Notes: generated from the letters alone by a model not told the origin. Positions 53,275 to 63,281 are shown, numbered from the stretch's first letter. The stretch: 64,000 nt of DNA from Halobacteriales archaeon QS_4_62_28 (GCA_003021685.1 PXRO01000004.1:41514-105513); one strand, 5' to 3'. Translations and numbers: made by a program.

Positions 53275-53847
53275 ATGGCCGACGAACTGTCCCGGCGGCT
53301 CGTGCATGCAAGCGGTACCGGCCTGCCCGCGCTGTCCCTGCTCGGTCTGACGACCTGGGAGACCGTCCAGTACCTGCTGGTCGCCGGGGCCGTCATTGCT
53401 CTCTTGCTCGAAGGCATTCGCCTGTTCGTCGGTCTCGAATGGACCATCTACGACCGACTCACGCGCGAGTACGAACAGGACAATCCGGCAGGCTATGCGC
53501 TGTATTTCATCAGCGCCGCCGCTGTCGGACTGGTCGCCCCGACAGTAATCGCGATCCCCGCCATCCTGATGCTGACTATCGGCGACCCGATCAGCGGCCT
53601 GCTCGGGTCGGGAAGCCTGACCAAGCAGACCTACGTCCTCGTCGCGATGTTCGGCGTCTGTACCGGCATCGCCGCTCTCTTTGTCGGGTGGCTCCCCGCG
53701 GTACTGGGCGGGCTCGCGGCGACTGCGGCCGACGGCCTCAAGCCGGTCATCGCCGGCTACGTCCTCGACGACAACCTCACCATCCCCCCGGCTGCCGCCG
53801 TTGCGATGGTCGCGGGCATCGAGCTGACGACGATGCTTCCGGCGTAG
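53275..53847 (+). CDS. Dolichol kinase-like membrane protein
   Basis: A 190-residue protein with about six predicted membrane helices and the cytidylyltransferase/phytol-kinase signature: RRLVHASGTGLPAL at the N-terminus (near residues 7-20) and the TIGDPISGLLGSG segment (near 102-114), which corresponds to the GD-x-x-(A/S) motif of the superfamily. It may phosphorylate dolichol-type lipids for protein glycosylation. Its ATG immediately follows the glyS stop codon, so the two are co-transcribed. Confidence 0.8.
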   Translation: MADELSRRLVHASGTGLPALSLLGLTTWETVQYLLVAGAVIALLLEGIRLFVGLEWTIYDRLTREYEQDNPAGYALYFISAAAVGLVAPTVIAIPAILMLTIGDPISGLLGSGSLTKQTYVLVAMFGVCTGIAALFVGWLPAVLGGLAATAADGLKPVIAGYVLDDNLTIPPAAAVAMVAGIELTTMLPA

Positions 53848-53908
53848 TCTGGACTGCCCGGCAATCGTGTTACACACCGCCGCTTCACTTTCACCGCGGT
53901 ACGCGAAC

Positions 53909-53916
53909 GCTTAAAC
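53909..53916 (+). promoter_or_regulatory. TATA-like box of hef
   Basis: GCTTAAAC ends 25 bp before the hef ATG at 53942. The same octamer precedes the tRNA-Ser gene. Confidence 0.55.
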
Positions 53917-53941
53917 AGATTCGTGGCCAACACGCACGCAG

Positions 53942-56389
53942 ATGGCCCAGTCAGACGCCGGGACGGGACCGGATTACGTCGAGCGCCACCTCGTCACACC
54001 GGGACTGCTCGAACAGCGCCGGTACCAGCGGGAACTCGCCGAGCAGGCACTCGACGACCACACGCTGGTGTGTCTTCCGACCGGCCTAGGCAAGACGACC
54101 GTCTCGCTGCTCGTGACCGCCGAACGCATCGGCGATGCGGCCTGGAAATCACTCCTGCTCGCGCCGACGAAGCCGCTGGTCCAGCAACACGCGGAGTTCT
54201 ACCGGGAAGCGTTGCAGGTGCCCAACGACGAAATCGTCGTATTCACCGGCGACGTTCGCCCCGCACAGCGCGCCGACCTCTGGACGGACGCCCGCGTCGT
54301 CATTGCGACGCCACAGGTCGTCGAGAACGACCTCGTGGGCAACCGCATCTCGCTTTCGTCGGTTACGCACTGCACGTTCGACGAGTGCCACCGGGCGACC
54401 GGCGACTACGCCTACAACTACATTGCCGAGCGCTACCACGCCGAAGCCGACGACCCACTCGTCACTGCGATGTCGGCCTCACCGGGCGGTGACGAAGAAG
54501 AGATCCGCACCGTCTGTGAGAATCTCGGCCTGCGCGAGGTGGCCGTGATGACCGAGGACGACGCCGACGTGGCCGAGTACACCCACAACACCGACGTGGA
54601 GTGGAAACGCATCGAGTTACCCGAGACCGTCATCGAGATCCGCGACGCCATCAACGACGTGGTGAACGACCGGCTGACGAAACTCAAGGAGCTGGGCGTC
54701 ACCTCGACAACTCAGCCGGACGTCTCGGAACGGGAGATCCAGAAGATCCAGGGCCAACTTCAGGAACTGATGGACAACGACCAGAGCGAGGGGTACAGCG
54801 GGATGAGCCTGCTCGCGGAGGTTCGCAAACTCAGGACGGCAGTCACCTACGCCGAGACCCAGAGCGTCGAGGCCCTGCGACGGTACTTCGAGCGCCAGAC
54901 GGAGGCCGCCCGCTCGTCGGGTGCCTCAAAGGCCGACCAGCGACTCGTCTCTGACCCGAAAGTGATGGAAGCGATGCGGAAAGCAAAGAACTACACCGAC
55001 CTCCACCCGAAGTTCCGGCGCACCCGGATGTTGCTGGCCGAGACGCTTGGCATCGAGAACGGCGAGCGCGTCATCGTCTTCACCGAGTCGAGAGACACCG
55101 CCGAGACGTTGACGGACTTCCTCTCGGATCACTTCGAGACCGAGAAGTTCGTCGGCCAGAGCGACACCGACGGGAGTGATGGGATGACCCAGACCCAGCA
55201 ACAGGAGACGCTTGATCGCTTTCGCGCTGGCGAGTTCGAAGTGCTCGTTTCGACCTCTGTCGCAGAGGAGGGCCTGGACGTGCCGGAAGTCGACCTCGTC
55301 CTCTTTTATGAGCCAGTCCCGACGGCGATCAGGTCGATCCAGCGCAAGGGGCGAACCGGCCGCCAGACCGAAGGCCGGGTCGTCGTCCTGTTGGCCGAGG
55401 ACACCCGCGACGAGGCGTACTTCTGGAAGTCCCGACAGGACGAGAAGCGCATGGAAGACGAGTTGCGGACGCTGAAGAACCTCGCCGGCGAACTCTCGTC
55501 GGAACTGGGCGAGCAACAGGCTGCTGTCGAGGACTTCCAGGGCGAGCGGAGTGGCAACGAGACGGACGAGACGATGTCCACCGGCGACAGCGGGGACGGG
55601 ACGACGGCCACGACCGGGCAGTCCGAGGGCGACGGTCAGGCCGGACTCGGCGCTTTCGCTGGCGAGAACGATGACGCCGAGGCCGACGACGGGGACCCGG
55701 ACGGTGCCACGCCGGAACCCCACGCCGAGGCCGACGACGAGGTCGCAATCGTCGCCGACCAGCGGGAACTCGACTCGACGGTTGCCCGTGACCTCTCGAC
55801 CCGAGAGGGCGTCCGGACCGAACTGGAGACGCTGGCCGTCGGCGACTACGTGCTCTCGGATCGGGTCGTCGTCGAGCGAAAGACCGTCAGCGACTTCATG
55901 GACACGCTGACCGGCGGCGACCGCTCGATGTTCGAACAGGTCGGGGACGCGACCCGCCACTACGCCCGCCCGGTCGTTGTCATCGAAGGCGAGAACCTCT
56001 ATGGCGAGCGTAACGTCCACCACCGTGCCATCCAGGGCGCGCTGGCCTCGCTCGCGGTCGATTTCGGTGCGAGTATTCTCCGGACGAACGACGAGGACGA
56101 AACCGCCGACCTGCTGGAGACGATTGCTCGCCGCGAACAGGAAGAGTCCGACCGTGAAGTGAGCGTTCACGGCGAGAAACAGGCGAAAACCCTCGGCGAA
56201 CAGCAGGAGTACGTCGTCACGTCAGTTGCAGAAGTCGGACCAGTGACGGCGCGTGCGATGCTGGAACACTTCGGCAGCGTCGAGGCCGTGATGACCGCCG
56301 ACGAGGACGATCTGATGGCTGTCGAGGGGGTCGGTGAGGTGACTGCCGAGCGGTTTCGGGACGTCGTCGGCAGTGAGTTCGAGGGGTGA
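53942..56389 (+). CDS. hef: Hef helicase/nuclease (Fanconi-M type)
   Basis: An 815-residue DNA repair protein for stalled replication forks. Residues 1-500 form a superfamily 2 helicase: Walker A PTGLGKTTVSLL (near 42-53), DECHR box near 141-145, SAS-like motif ASPGG, and motif VI near residues 463-477 (QRKGRTGRQTEGRVVV). Residues 515-600 are an acidic, Gly/Glu-rich linker. Residues 600-730 hold the XPF/ERCC4 nuclease with GDYVLSDRVVVERKTVSDF, then a helix-hairpin-helix pair (745-815). Both catalytic parts look intact. Confidence 0.95.
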   Translation: MAQSDAGTGPDYVERHLVTPGLLEQRRYQRELAEQALDDHTLVCLPTGLGKTTVSLLVTAERIGDAAWKSLLLAPTKPLVQQHAEFYREALQVPNDEIVVFTGDVRPAQRADLWTDARVVIATPQVVENDLVGNRISLSSVTHCTFDECHRATGDYAYNYIAERYHAEADDPLVTAMSASPGGDEEEIRTVCENLGLREVAVMTEDDADVAEYTHNTDVEWKRIELPETVIEIRDAINDVVNDRLTKLKELGVTSTTQPDVSEREIQKIQGQLQELMDNDQSEGYSGMSLLAEVRKLRTAVTYAETQSVEALRRYFERQTEAARSSGASKADQRLVSDPKVMEAMRKAKNYTDLHPKFRRTRMLLAETLGIENGERVIVFTESRDTAETLTDFLSDHFETEKFVGQSDTDGSDGMTQTQQQETLDRFRAGEFEVLVSTSVAEEGLDVPEVDLVLFYEPVPTAIRSIQRKGRTGRQTEGRVVVLLAEDTRDEAYFWKSRQDEKRMEDELRTLKNLAGELSSELGEQQAAVEDFQGERSGNETDETMSTGDSGDGTTATTGQSEGDGQAGLGAFAGENDDAEADDGDPDGATPEPHAEADDEVAIVADQRELDSTVARDLSTREGVRTELETLAVGDYVLSDRVVVERKTVSDFMDTLTGGDRSMFEQVGDATRHYARPVVVIEGENLYGERNVHHRAIQGALASLAVDFGASILRTNDEDETADLLETIARREQEESDREVSVHGEKQAKTLGEQQEYVVTSVAEVGPVTARAMLEHFGSVEAVMTADEDDLMAVEGVGEVTAERFRDVVGSEFEG

Positions 56390-56488
56390 TCCACTCGGCG
56401 AAGCGGGGTAGCCTCGGTGCGGGGCCGGTACCGGTTGTGCCGCCGGTGGCCTGCTCGCATCGATGTCGATGAGGCTCACAGAGCGTGG

Positions 56489-57217
56489 CTATTTGAAACC
56501 CGTCTCTGCTAACGTCTCGGCGGCCTCGCGGGCGGCTTCGAGGTACTCCGTCGCTTCCCGCGGACTTTCTGTGTCACGGGCACGCTGTGCGTATTGCTCG
56601 ACGGTCTGGGCCAGAAGCACCTGCGCGTTCGTCAGGTGGGCACCCGCTGACGGCCGACCAGTGTCGGCCGATGACTGTGCGGGTGTGTGGCCGGCGTCGG
56701 CAGTCGGTGGTGCGGTTGCGTTCCCGTCGCTGTCGGGTGTCTCGGTCGGTGCGGGGTCGACCGACGGCGCGCGGCGTGGCTGTGGATCGCGCTCTGCTGT
56801 CGGTTTACCGGTGTCGCCCGTCGATTCTGGGGTCTGGGTCGACTCTCCGGCGGGATCTGTCCGTTCGCCATCCGCCTGTGCTTGGCTGTCTCGGGCGGGC
56901 GCGTCGCCACCGAACTGGACGGTCGCGTCCTCGTCAGGCGTCGTCACTTCGATGTCGTCGCTGGACTGTTCTGCTTGCTCACCTGCCTCGTCTGTCGTCT
57001 CGTCGCCCCGGTCGACTGGTTTCTGGCAGGTCGGGCAGAACTCCTGGCCGTCGAACCGGAAGATCGGATCGCCACAGTCGTTACAGTGGGCGTTGGTCAT
57101 CGTTGCCCCCTTCAACAGGAGTTCACTCATCTGTTCGGTCGCCGCGCGGTCGTCCTCGTCGTCGCCGTACTTTTCGCGGAGTTTCTCGCGTTCGGCTTCC
57201 TTGTCGAAGTCGCTCAT
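56489..57217 (-). CDS. Sjogren's/scleroderma autoantigen-1 (p27-like) zinc protein
   Basis: A 242-residue protein. Residues 1-70 contain a helical start [19 protein letters not shown] and a zinc-binding CNDC...CPTC pair (near residues 45-64), as in the archaeal autoantigen-p27-like family of unknown function. Residues 75-195 are a long Pro/Thr/Asp/Ala-rich disordered linker and the last 45 residues form a helical domain ([20 protein letters not shown]). It diverges from mdh and shares a promoter region with it. Confidence 0.75.
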   Translation of the reverse strand: MSDFDKEAEREKLREKYGDDEDDRAATEQMSELLLKGATMTNAHCNDCGDPIFRFDGQEFCPTCQKPVDRGDETTDEAGEQAEQSSDDIEVTTPDEDATVQFGGDAPARDSQAQADGERTDPAGESTQTPESTGDTGKPTAERDPQPRRAPSVDPAPTETPDSDGNATAPPTADAGHTPAQSSADTGRPSAGAHLTNAQVLLAQTVEQYAQRARDTESPREATEYLEAAREAAETLAETGFK

Positions 57218-57331
57218 ATCCGATGGAAGACGCTCGGCACTCGAAAACCCTGCGGCCTGTCTCGCCGATTGCAGGCGAGGATTCACTCTTTCGACACGTT
57301 TTTCGTACACGCCGATGGAGTATGCACTGCT

Positions 57332-58246
57332 ATGACAAAGGTAAGCGTCGTCGGCGCAGCGGGCACTGTCGGTGCCGCCGCGGGGTACAGTATTGCCCTT
57401 CGGGACATCGCAGACGAACTCGTCTACGTCGATATCCCGGACCAGGAAGCCGTCACCATCGGGCAGGCCGCCGACACCAACCACGGCGTCGCCTACGACT
57501 CCAACACGACGATCCGTCAGGGAGCATACGAGGACACCGCTGGCTCTGACGTAGTCGTCATCACGGCCGGAATCCCGCGCCAGCCGGGCCAGACCCGGAC
57601 CGACCTTGCGGGCGACAACGCGCCGATCATGGACGACATCGGCGCGTCGCTGGCCGAGCACAACGACGACTTCGTCACGATCACCACGTCGAACCCGGTC
57701 GACCTGCTGAATCGCCACCTCTACGAGACGGGTAATCGCTCCCGCGAGAAGGTCATCGGCTTCGGCGGCCGACTCGACTCCGCGCGCTTTCGCTACGTGC
57801 TGGCCGAGCGCTTCGATACGCCGGTCCAGAACGTCGAGGCGACGATCCTCGGCGAACACGGCGACACACAGGTCCCGGTCTTCTCGAAGGTCCGCATCGA
57901 CGGCGAGGACCCCGAGTTCACCGAGGACGAACGCGAAGCAATTCTCGGTGAACTCCAGGAAAGCGCCATGGACGTGATCGAACGCAAGGGCGCGACCGAG
58001 TGGGGGCCGGCGACCGGCGTCGCTCACATGGTCGAGGCTGTCCTGCGTGACACTGGCGAGGTGCTCCCCGGTTCGGTCGTCCTCGACGGCGAGTTCGGCC
58101 ACGCAGACACCGCATTCGGCGTCCCGGTCAAACTCGGCGCTAACGGCGTCGAGGAGGTCGTCGAGTGGGACCTCGACGACTACGAGGCGGAACTGATGGC
58201 CGAGGCCGGCGACAAACTCAAAGAGCAGTACCAGGAAATCGACTAA
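57332..58246 (+). CDS. mdh: Malate dehydrogenase
   Basis: A 304-residue LDH-like malate dehydrogenase that interconverts malate and oxaloacetate. The NAD site is [20 protein letters not shown], the mobile-loop arginines are in [10 protein letters not shown] (near residues 82-91), and the catalytic His is in [13 protein letters not shown] near residue 175. It strongly resembles Haloarcula malate dehydrogenase from memory. The ATG at 57332 sits in a short promoter region shared with the divergent autoantigen-like gene. Confidence 0.95.
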   Translation: MTKVSVVGAAGTVGAAAGYSIALRDIADELVYVDIPDQEAVTIGQAADTNHGVAYDSNTTIRQGAYEDTAGSDVVVITAGIPRQPGQTRTDLAGDNAPIMDDIGASLAEHNDDFVTITTSNPVDLLNRHLYETGNRSREKVIGFGGRLDSARFRYVLAERFDTPVQNVEATILGEHGDTQVPVFSKVRIDGEDPEFTEDEREAILGELQESAMDVIERKGATEWGPATGVAHMVEAVLRDTGEVLPGSVVLDGEFGHADTAFGVPVKLGANGVEEVVEWDLDDYEAELMAEAGDKLKEQYQEID

Positions 58247-58258
58247 CGCCTCGCTCTG

Positions 58259-58402
58259 CTAGCGCGCTTCGTCACTGGACAGTGATTCGTCCTCGGCGAC
58301 CCACGCGTCTGATTGCTCTTCGAGCAGTTCGTCGGACACGTCGGCCTCGAGGAGTGTGGCCCACTCGTCGAGATGTGATCGTTCGCGCTGATGCATTGCC
58401 AT
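58259..58402 (-). CDS. Small acidic protein, unknown function
   Basis: A 47-residue protein rich in Glu and Asp (MAMHQRERSHLDEWATLLEA, then DELLEEQSDAWVAEDES). A longer in-frame start at 58489 would add 29 residues that look less natural. It lies between mdh and ahcY. It may be real, but nothing identifies it. Confidence 0.4.
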   Translation of the reverse strand: MAMHQRERSHLDEWATLLEADVSDELLEEQSDAWVAEDESLSSDEAR

Positions 58403-58437
58403 TAGGAGTGATAACTCCTGGCGAGAATATAATGATT

Positions 58438-58598
58438 GTGCCTCCCTGCGGTCGAACCAACTGCGTCCCTCACGGTTCCCGTCGGTCACCGTTCGGTGTT
58501 TCCGCGGTCTCCCTGTGGTCGACCGCGTTGCTCGCGTGTCGCTGCGCTCCCGCTCGCTTGTTCGGTGGTTCTCCCTGCGGTCGAACCACCTACGTCCC
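58438..58598. repeat. Repeated CTCCCTGCGGTCGAACCA-type sequence
   Basis: CTCCCTGCGGTCGAACCAAC followed by TGCGTCCC is found at about 58442-58469, and nearly the same again (CTCCCTGCGGTCGAACCACC, TACGTCCC) at 58571-58598. A weaker copy CTCCCTGTGGTCGACCGCG lies at 58512-58530. The stretch also contains GTGTCGCTGCGCTCCCGCTCGCTT. This kind of C-rich short repeat is common in haloarchaeal intergenic DNA. Confidence 0.6.
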
Positions 58599-59867
58599 GT
58601 GCTGCCAGGAATCCATGTACTCCGCCTGCGTCTCAGTCAGCGAGTCGAACTCGACGCCGTCGGCAGCGAGTTTGATCTCGGCGACTTCCCGATCCAGCGC
58701 GTCGGGCACGTCGTGAACGCCAGCGTCGTACTCGTCACCGCTCTCGACGAGTTCTCGGACACAGACGGCCTGGACGCCGAAGGACTGGTCCATGACCTCG
58801 ACGGGGTGGCCAAGCGCAATCGGCGTCGCGAGGTTGACCAGTCGGCCCTCGGCCAGCACGTTGAGTCGGCGGCCGTCGGCCATCTCGTAGGTCTGGACGC
58901 CGTCGCGGGCCTCGTAGGTATCGACCGCGAGATCGGAGAGTGCGTTGAGGTCGATCTCCACGTCGAAGTGGCCGGCGTTCGTGAGCAGGACACCGTCCTG
59001 CATAACCTCGAAGTGCTCCTCGACGATCACGTCGCGGTTGCCGGTCGTCGTGATGAACACGTCGCCCTCCGCGGCGGCCTCGGCCATCGGCAGTACGTCG
59101 TACCCTTCCATGTGGGCCTCTAAGGCCCGGCGGGGCTCGACCTCGGTGACGACCACGTCGGCGTTCTGGCCGCTGGCCTTCTTCGCGACGCCTTTCCCGC
59201 AGTGGCCGTAGCCGGCGACGACGACCGTCTTACCGGCCCACGAGAGGTTCGTCGTCATGGCGATGGAGGCCAGCGAGGACTCGCCGGTGCCATGGACGTT
59301 GTCGAACAGGCGCTTCATCGGTGTGTCGTTGACCGCGAAGACGGGGTAGTCGAGTTCGCCGTCGGCGTCCATCGCGCGCAGGCGGTGGACGCCCGTCGTG
59401 GTCTCCTCGGCACCGCCGACGATGGTGTCGATCAGTTCGGGGTAGTCCTCGTGGATCGCTGCCACGAGGTCCATTCCGTCGTCGACGGTGATCGTCGGTT
59501 CGTGGTCGATGACGGCCTCGATGGCCCCATAGTACGCCTCGTCGTCGACACCGCGTTTGGCATAGCAGGTGACGCCCTCGACGGCATCCAGCGCGGCCGA
59601 GACATCGTCGTGAGTCGACAGCGGGTTACACCCGGTCATCGCGACCTCTGCGCCGCCGGCGGCCAGCACCGCTGCCAGAACCGCGGTCTTTGCTTCGACG
59701 TGCATCGCCATCCCGATTCGCTCGCCGGCGAAGGGCTGGTCTGACTCGAACGCCTCGCGTAGCGCGGCCATGATCGGCATGTGCTGGCGCGCCCAGTCCA
59801 TCTTCCGCTGGCCCGACTCGCGGGCCGAGTCGACATCGTCGAGTTGCTCCGAAATGGGGTCTGTCAC
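58590..59867 (-). CDS. ahcY: Adenosylhomocysteinase
   Basis: A 425-residue NAD-dependent enzyme splitting S-adenosylhomocysteine into adenosine and homocysteine, which removes the by-product of methylation. The NAD site is VVAGYGHCGKGVAKKASGQN near residues 204-223 and the substrate part is TGCNPLSTHDDVSAALD near residue 77-93. A GTG at 59867 gives the family start MTDPISEQLDDVDSARESGQ; a TTG nine codons upstream is also in frame. It works with the deaminase at 60.8 kb, which handles MTA and SAH. Confidence 0.93.
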   Translation of the reverse strand: MTDPISEQLDDVDSARESGQRKMDWARQHMPIMAALREAFESDQPFAGERIGMAMHVEAKTAVLAAVLAAGGAEVAMTGCNPLSTHDDVSAALDAVEGVTCYAKRGVDDEAYYGAIEAVIDHEPTITVDDGMDLVAAIHEDYPELIDTIVGGAEETTTGVHRLRAMDADGELDYPVFAVNDTPMKRLFDNVHGTGESSLASIAMTTNLSWAGKTVVVAGYGHCGKGVAKKASGQNADVVVTEVEPRRALEAHMEGYDVLPMAEAAAEGDVFITTTGNRDVIVEEHFEVMQDGVLLTNAGHFDVEIDLNALSDLAVDTYEARDGVQTYEMADGRRLNVLAEGRLVNLATPIALGHPVEVMDQSFGVQAVCVRELVESGDEYDAGVHDVPDALDREVAEIKLAADGVEFDSLTETQAEYMDSWQHGT

Positions 59868-59926
59868 GCTCGGAAGAAAGGGAACACCGCTCAAAACGCT
59901 ACCGAACGCTTCCCAGTGGCTATCCG

Positions 59927-60721
59927 TTAGTCGTCGCCAGCGTTGGCGTTCGCCGGTGGGCCACCGTCATCGTCCTCTTCGTCTTCAGTTTCTTCTTCGT
60001 CTTCAGTTTCTTCCTCGATTTCCTCTTCGTCTTCAGTTTCTTCCTCGGCGTCAGGACCGGCGTCTGCCGGTGGGCCACGCTCGTCGTCTTCGGTCTCGTT
60101 CTCGTCACTGTCCGGGCCGACATCTTCGGGCGGGCCACGGCGCTCGCTCTCCTCGCCGTCGGGACCGGCGTCGTCAGGCGGGCCGGCGTGTTCGGGCCGT
60201 TCGACGTGGTCCGGTGCGCCCGCGGGATTGTGTGCCCGTACGTACGCCGAGACTTGCTGACCAATGTTCTGCTGACCGTCGGCGAGCAGCGACTGGATGT
60301 GTGCGCTGACCTGCTGGCCGAACGGCTTGTACTCCGTGTCGTTGTCGTCGACGTACTCCCCAGCCACCAGGTCGGCCGTCGTCCTCGCCGACTCGTTGTC
60401 GGCCGTCGCGGTGACTTCGACTGTCACGTTCGTTTCTGGCGTGGGAAGGCTGACCTCGCCGTCGGCGCTAGAATCGTACGTTCCCGACCCGTTGTAGGTC
60501 GCATTCCCCTCGGATGCAACGCTCACGCTCGCGTTCTCGACGCCCGAGTCGTTTTTCGTCACCGATACTGTGACACTGTCATCCTGTGTGACACTGACCG
60601 ACAGTGCCATGTTCCCCGCATCTGTATTCCCCGCCTCGCCGGCGGCCGTCCCGATGCCGGGACCGACGGCGGCCCCGAAGAGTGCAACGACCGCGGCGAG
60701 TGCAAACAGTTTAGCTCGCAT
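59927..60721 (-). CDS. Secreted protein with beta domain and acidic tail
   Basis: A 264-residue protein with an N-terminal signal sequence (MRAKLFALAAVVALFGAAVG), an Ig-like beta region at about residues 35-115 (NMALSVSVTQDDSVTVSVTK, then ENASVSVASEGNATYNGSG) and a C-terminal tail in which Glu/Asp and Gly-Pro-Pro repeats dominate (GPPDDAGPDG, ETEDEEE). Such tails are typical of haloarchaeal secreted proteins. Function unknown. The ATG at 60721 gives the best signal peptide. Confidence 0.68.
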   Translation of the reverse strand: MRAKLFALAAVVALFGAAVGPGIGTAAGEAGNTDAGNMALSVSVTQDDSVTVSVTKNDSGVENASVSVASEGNATYNGSGTYDSSADGEVSLPTPETNVTVEVTATADNESARTTADLVAGEYVDDNDTEYKPFGQQVSAHIQSLLADGQQNIGQQVSAYVRAHNPAGAPDHVERPEHAGPPDDAGPDGEESERRGPPEDVGPDSDENETEDDERGPPADAGPDAEEETEDEEEIEEETEDEEETEDEEDDDGGPPANANAGDD

Positions 60722-60846
60722 TGTACCAGATACTATCCAGTTACCCACATAAATCCCGAATCCGGTTCACTCCGTTCGCCCTCGTCCGAGGCTGGTTTAG
60801 GACGCTCGATACAGTTTATCAGTCGATTTCGTCGTTTATTCGACGC

Positions 60847-62148
60847 TCACGTTTCCGTCGCACGCTCGACGAGCGCCGTCGCGTGTTCGGCTGCGCGGGC
60901 CAGGACGGCGGTCTCGTCGAAGGGTTCGACCACGCGATCACGCATGAGAACGGCCCCGTCACAGACGGTGTGGCGTACGTCGCTTCCCGTCGCGGCATAG
61001 ACGAGGTGGCTCACCAGGTCGTGGCCCGGTGTCAGGTGGGCGGCATCGAGGTCGACGACGGCCAGGTCGGCGTTCTCACCGACCTCGATCCGGCCGCTGT
61101 CGAAGCCTAACAGTTCTGCGCCGCCTGCTGTCGCCATTGTGACGACCGTCTCGGCGGCCATCGCGCTCGCATCGTCGGCCGCGAGTTTGCCGAGCATGGC
61201 GGCGTCGCGCATCTCGCCGAACATCGAGAGGTCATTGTTCGAGGCCGCGCCGTCGGTCCCGAGACCGACCGTGACGCCGGCATCGAGCAGGTCCTGGACG
61301 GGTGCCATCCCGCTTGCGAGTTTCATGTTCGAGGCCGGGCAGTGGGCAACGCCGGTACCGGTCTCGGCGAGCAGTTCGATCTCGCTGTCGTCGACGTGGA
61401 CGCCGTGGGCGACGTACGTGTCCGATCCCAGCAGTCCGAGGTCGTCGGCGTAGGCAAGCGGCCGCGTTCCGTGCTCGTCGACGATTGGATCGACCTCGTC
61501 GGTCGTCTCGTTGGCGTGGAGATGGATCGGTAGCCCCGCCTCGTTGGCCGTCGGGACGACCGCCCGGAGATACGTCTCGCCGACGGTCGTCAGCGAGTGG
61601 GGCTGGAACGTCGTCGTGATCCGTCCGTCTGCCGTGCCGTCGAGACGCCGGGCCACGTCGAGGCTCTGCTGGAGATCCGCCCGTGCGTCGTCCTCGCCCT
61701 TTCCGACGGTCACGGCCGTGTGGCCAAGCACCGCGCGCAGGCCCGCCTGTTCGACTGCGTCGGCGATTTCCTCGACGTGGAAATACATGTCCGAGAGGTG
61801 GGTCGTCCCGGATTTGATCATCTCGGCGAGACCGAGTTGCGCGCCGACGCGCACGTCCTCGGCGGTCAGTTCGGCCTCGACCGGCCAGATGTCCTCCCGG
61901 AGCCACGCGTCCAGTGGTTTGTCGTCGGCGTACCCCCGCAGCAGCGTCATCGCGACGTGCGTGTGGGCGTTGACCAGTCCCGGGATCACGAGTCCGTTCG
62001 AGGCGTCGAGTTCGTCCTCGCCCGCCAGCGTGCCCGGTTCGTCGACGGCGACGATATCGCCACTCGACTGATCGACCAGCACGTCTCGCCGTTCGACGCG
62101 CATGTCCGGCCGGAGGACCTGTCCACCCGAGACGAGTAGTTCGCTCAT
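60847..62148 (-). CDS. mtaD: MTA/SAH-type deaminase (amidohydrolase)
   Basis: A 433-residue amidohydrolase that should deaminate 5'-methylthioadenosine and/or S-adenosylhomocysteine; the guanine deaminase relatives are another possibility. Metal motifs are VNAHTHVAMTLLRG (near residues 58-71), HLHANETTDEVDP (near 209-221), HGVHVDDSEIELL (near 245-257) and GTDGAASNNDLSMFGEMRD (near 291-309). It fits with ahcY 1 kb away on the same strand in salvage of methylation by-products. The start at 62148 gives the conserved MSELLVSGG. Confidence 0.85.
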   Translation of the reverse strand: MSELLVSGGQVLRPDMRVERRDVLVDQSSGDIVAVDEPGTLAGEDELDASNGLVIPGLVNAHTHVAMTLLRGYADDKPLDAWLREDIWPVEAELTAEDVRVGAQLGLAEMIKSGTTHLSDMYFHVEEIADAVEQAGLRAVLGHTAVTVGKGEDDARADLQQSLDVARRLDGTADGRITTTFQPHSLTTVGETYLRAVVPTANEAGLPIHLHANETTDEVDPIVDEHGTRPLAYADDLGLLGSDTYVAHGVHVDDSEIELLAETGTGVAHCPASNMKLASGMAPVQDLLDAGVTVGLGTDGAASNNDLSMFGEMRDAAMLGKLAADDASAMAAETVVTMATAGGAELLGFDSGRIEVGENADLAVVDLDAAHLTPGHDLVSHLVYAATGSDVRHTVCDGAVLMRDRVVEPFDETAVLARAAEHATALVERATET

Positions 62149-62285
62149 AGCGGGAGGTTCTGGCCCGGGACGCCTGAATCCACCGCTCCGAGTCGCCAGC
62201 GCGCCGAGGGCTTTCGACGTGTTCTTCTTCTGGGTCACCCATCGAAGAGGGAAAGACAATTGCCGGGTGGGGTTCACCAGTCTGT

Positions 62286-63134
62286 ATGCGCATTGCCGTG
62301 CCCAACAAGGGCCGTCTGCACGATCCGTCGGTCGACTTGCTCGAACGGGCGGGGCTCCACGTCGTCGACGGGGCCGACCGCCAGTTGTACGCAGAGACGG
62401 TCGATCCCGACGTAACGATCCTCTATGCCCGGGCCGCCGACATCCCCGAATACGTCTCCGACGGCGCGGCCGATATCGGGATTACGGGCCTCGATCAGGT
62501 CCGTGAGGCGGGGCCGGACAACCTCACGGAGTTGCTCGACCTGGGCTATGGGTCCTGTCGACTCGTGCTGGCCGCGCCGGAAGACGATCCGGTCGAGACG
62601 GTGTACGATTTCGAAGACGGTCGCGTCGCGACGGAGTTTCCCAACATCACGCGCCAGTACTTCGAGAACGTGGGCGTCGATATCGACATCACCGAAGTAT
62701 CCGGTGCGACGGAGCTGACACCGCACGTCGACATTGCCGACGGCATCGTCGATATCACCTCGACCGGGACGACACTGCGAATGAACCGGCTCGAAATCGT
62801 CGACGAAGTGCTCGCCTCGTCCGTGCGCCTGTTCGCACGCGAGGACGTGACTGACGACGAGAAAGTAACGCAGGTCGAAACCGCGCTCGGCTCAGTCATC
62901 TCGGCGGAGGGCAAGCGCTACCTGATGATGAACGCTCCCGAGGACGCGCTGGACGATGTCGAGGCGGTCCTGCCGGGAATGGGTGGCCCGACGGTCATGG
63001 ACATCGCCGGCAGTGACGACGTTGCTGTCCATGCCGTCGTCGACGACGACGACGTGTTCGAGACGATCAACGCGCTCAAATCCGTCGGGGCCAGCGACGT
63101 GCTCGTCACCGAAATCGAGCGCTTAGTCGAGTAG
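62286..63134 (+). CDS. hisG: ATP phosphoribosyltransferase (long form)
   Basis: A 282-residue enzyme that joins ATP and PRPP in the first step of histidine synthesis. Features are [20 protein letters not shown], the [14 protein letters not shown] segment (near residues 63-76), the PRPP-like [20 protein letters not shown] (near 151-170), and a C-terminal regulatory domain (about 205-282) that binds histidine. It overlaps by 12 bases the end of a small gene on the other strand. Confidence 0.94.
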   Translation: MRIAVPNKGRLHDPSVDLLERAGLHVVDGADRQLYAETVDPDVTILYARAADIPEYVSDGAADIGITGLDQVREAGPDNLTELLDLGYGSCRLVLAAPEDDPVETVYDFEDGRVATEFPNITRQYFENVGVDIDITEVSGATELTPHVDIADGIVDITSTGTTLRMNRLEIVDEVLASSVRLFAREDVTDDEKVTQVETALGSVISAEGKRYLMMNAPEDALDDVEAVLPGMGGPTVMDIAGSDDVAVHAVVDDDDVFETINALKSVGASDVLVTEIERLVE

Positions 63135-63281
63135 CCACCACTCGCTGTGCCGGTCCGTTTCGTCGGTCTCCCGGAACACGGCGGCCTGTTGCCCCTGTGA
63201 AAGTCCAAAACCACGCGCGAGCCAGTAGCCGGTGTGCCAGCCGACGGCCCGTTTGTGAACGGTTTCGACACTTTGCGGCAT
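63123..63281 (-). CDS. Possible small gene opposite the hisG end
   Basis: A 52-codon frame: [20 protein letters not shown], then [20 protein letters not shown] and ending WWLLD. Nearly all of it lies outside hisG, overlapping only its last 12 bases. The balanced, Trp/Gly-containing sequence is more protein-like than the shadows around it. I do not recognise it. A hairpin repeat lies 25 bp upstream of its start. Confidence 0.5.
   Translation of the reverse strand: MPQSVETVHKRAVGWHTGYWLARGFGLSQGQQAAVFRETDETDRHSEWWLLD

Noticed and set aside
54926..56170. Minus-strand frame of 414 codons over hef
   Set aside because: Antisense to the intact helicase/nuclease domains; no domain of its own.
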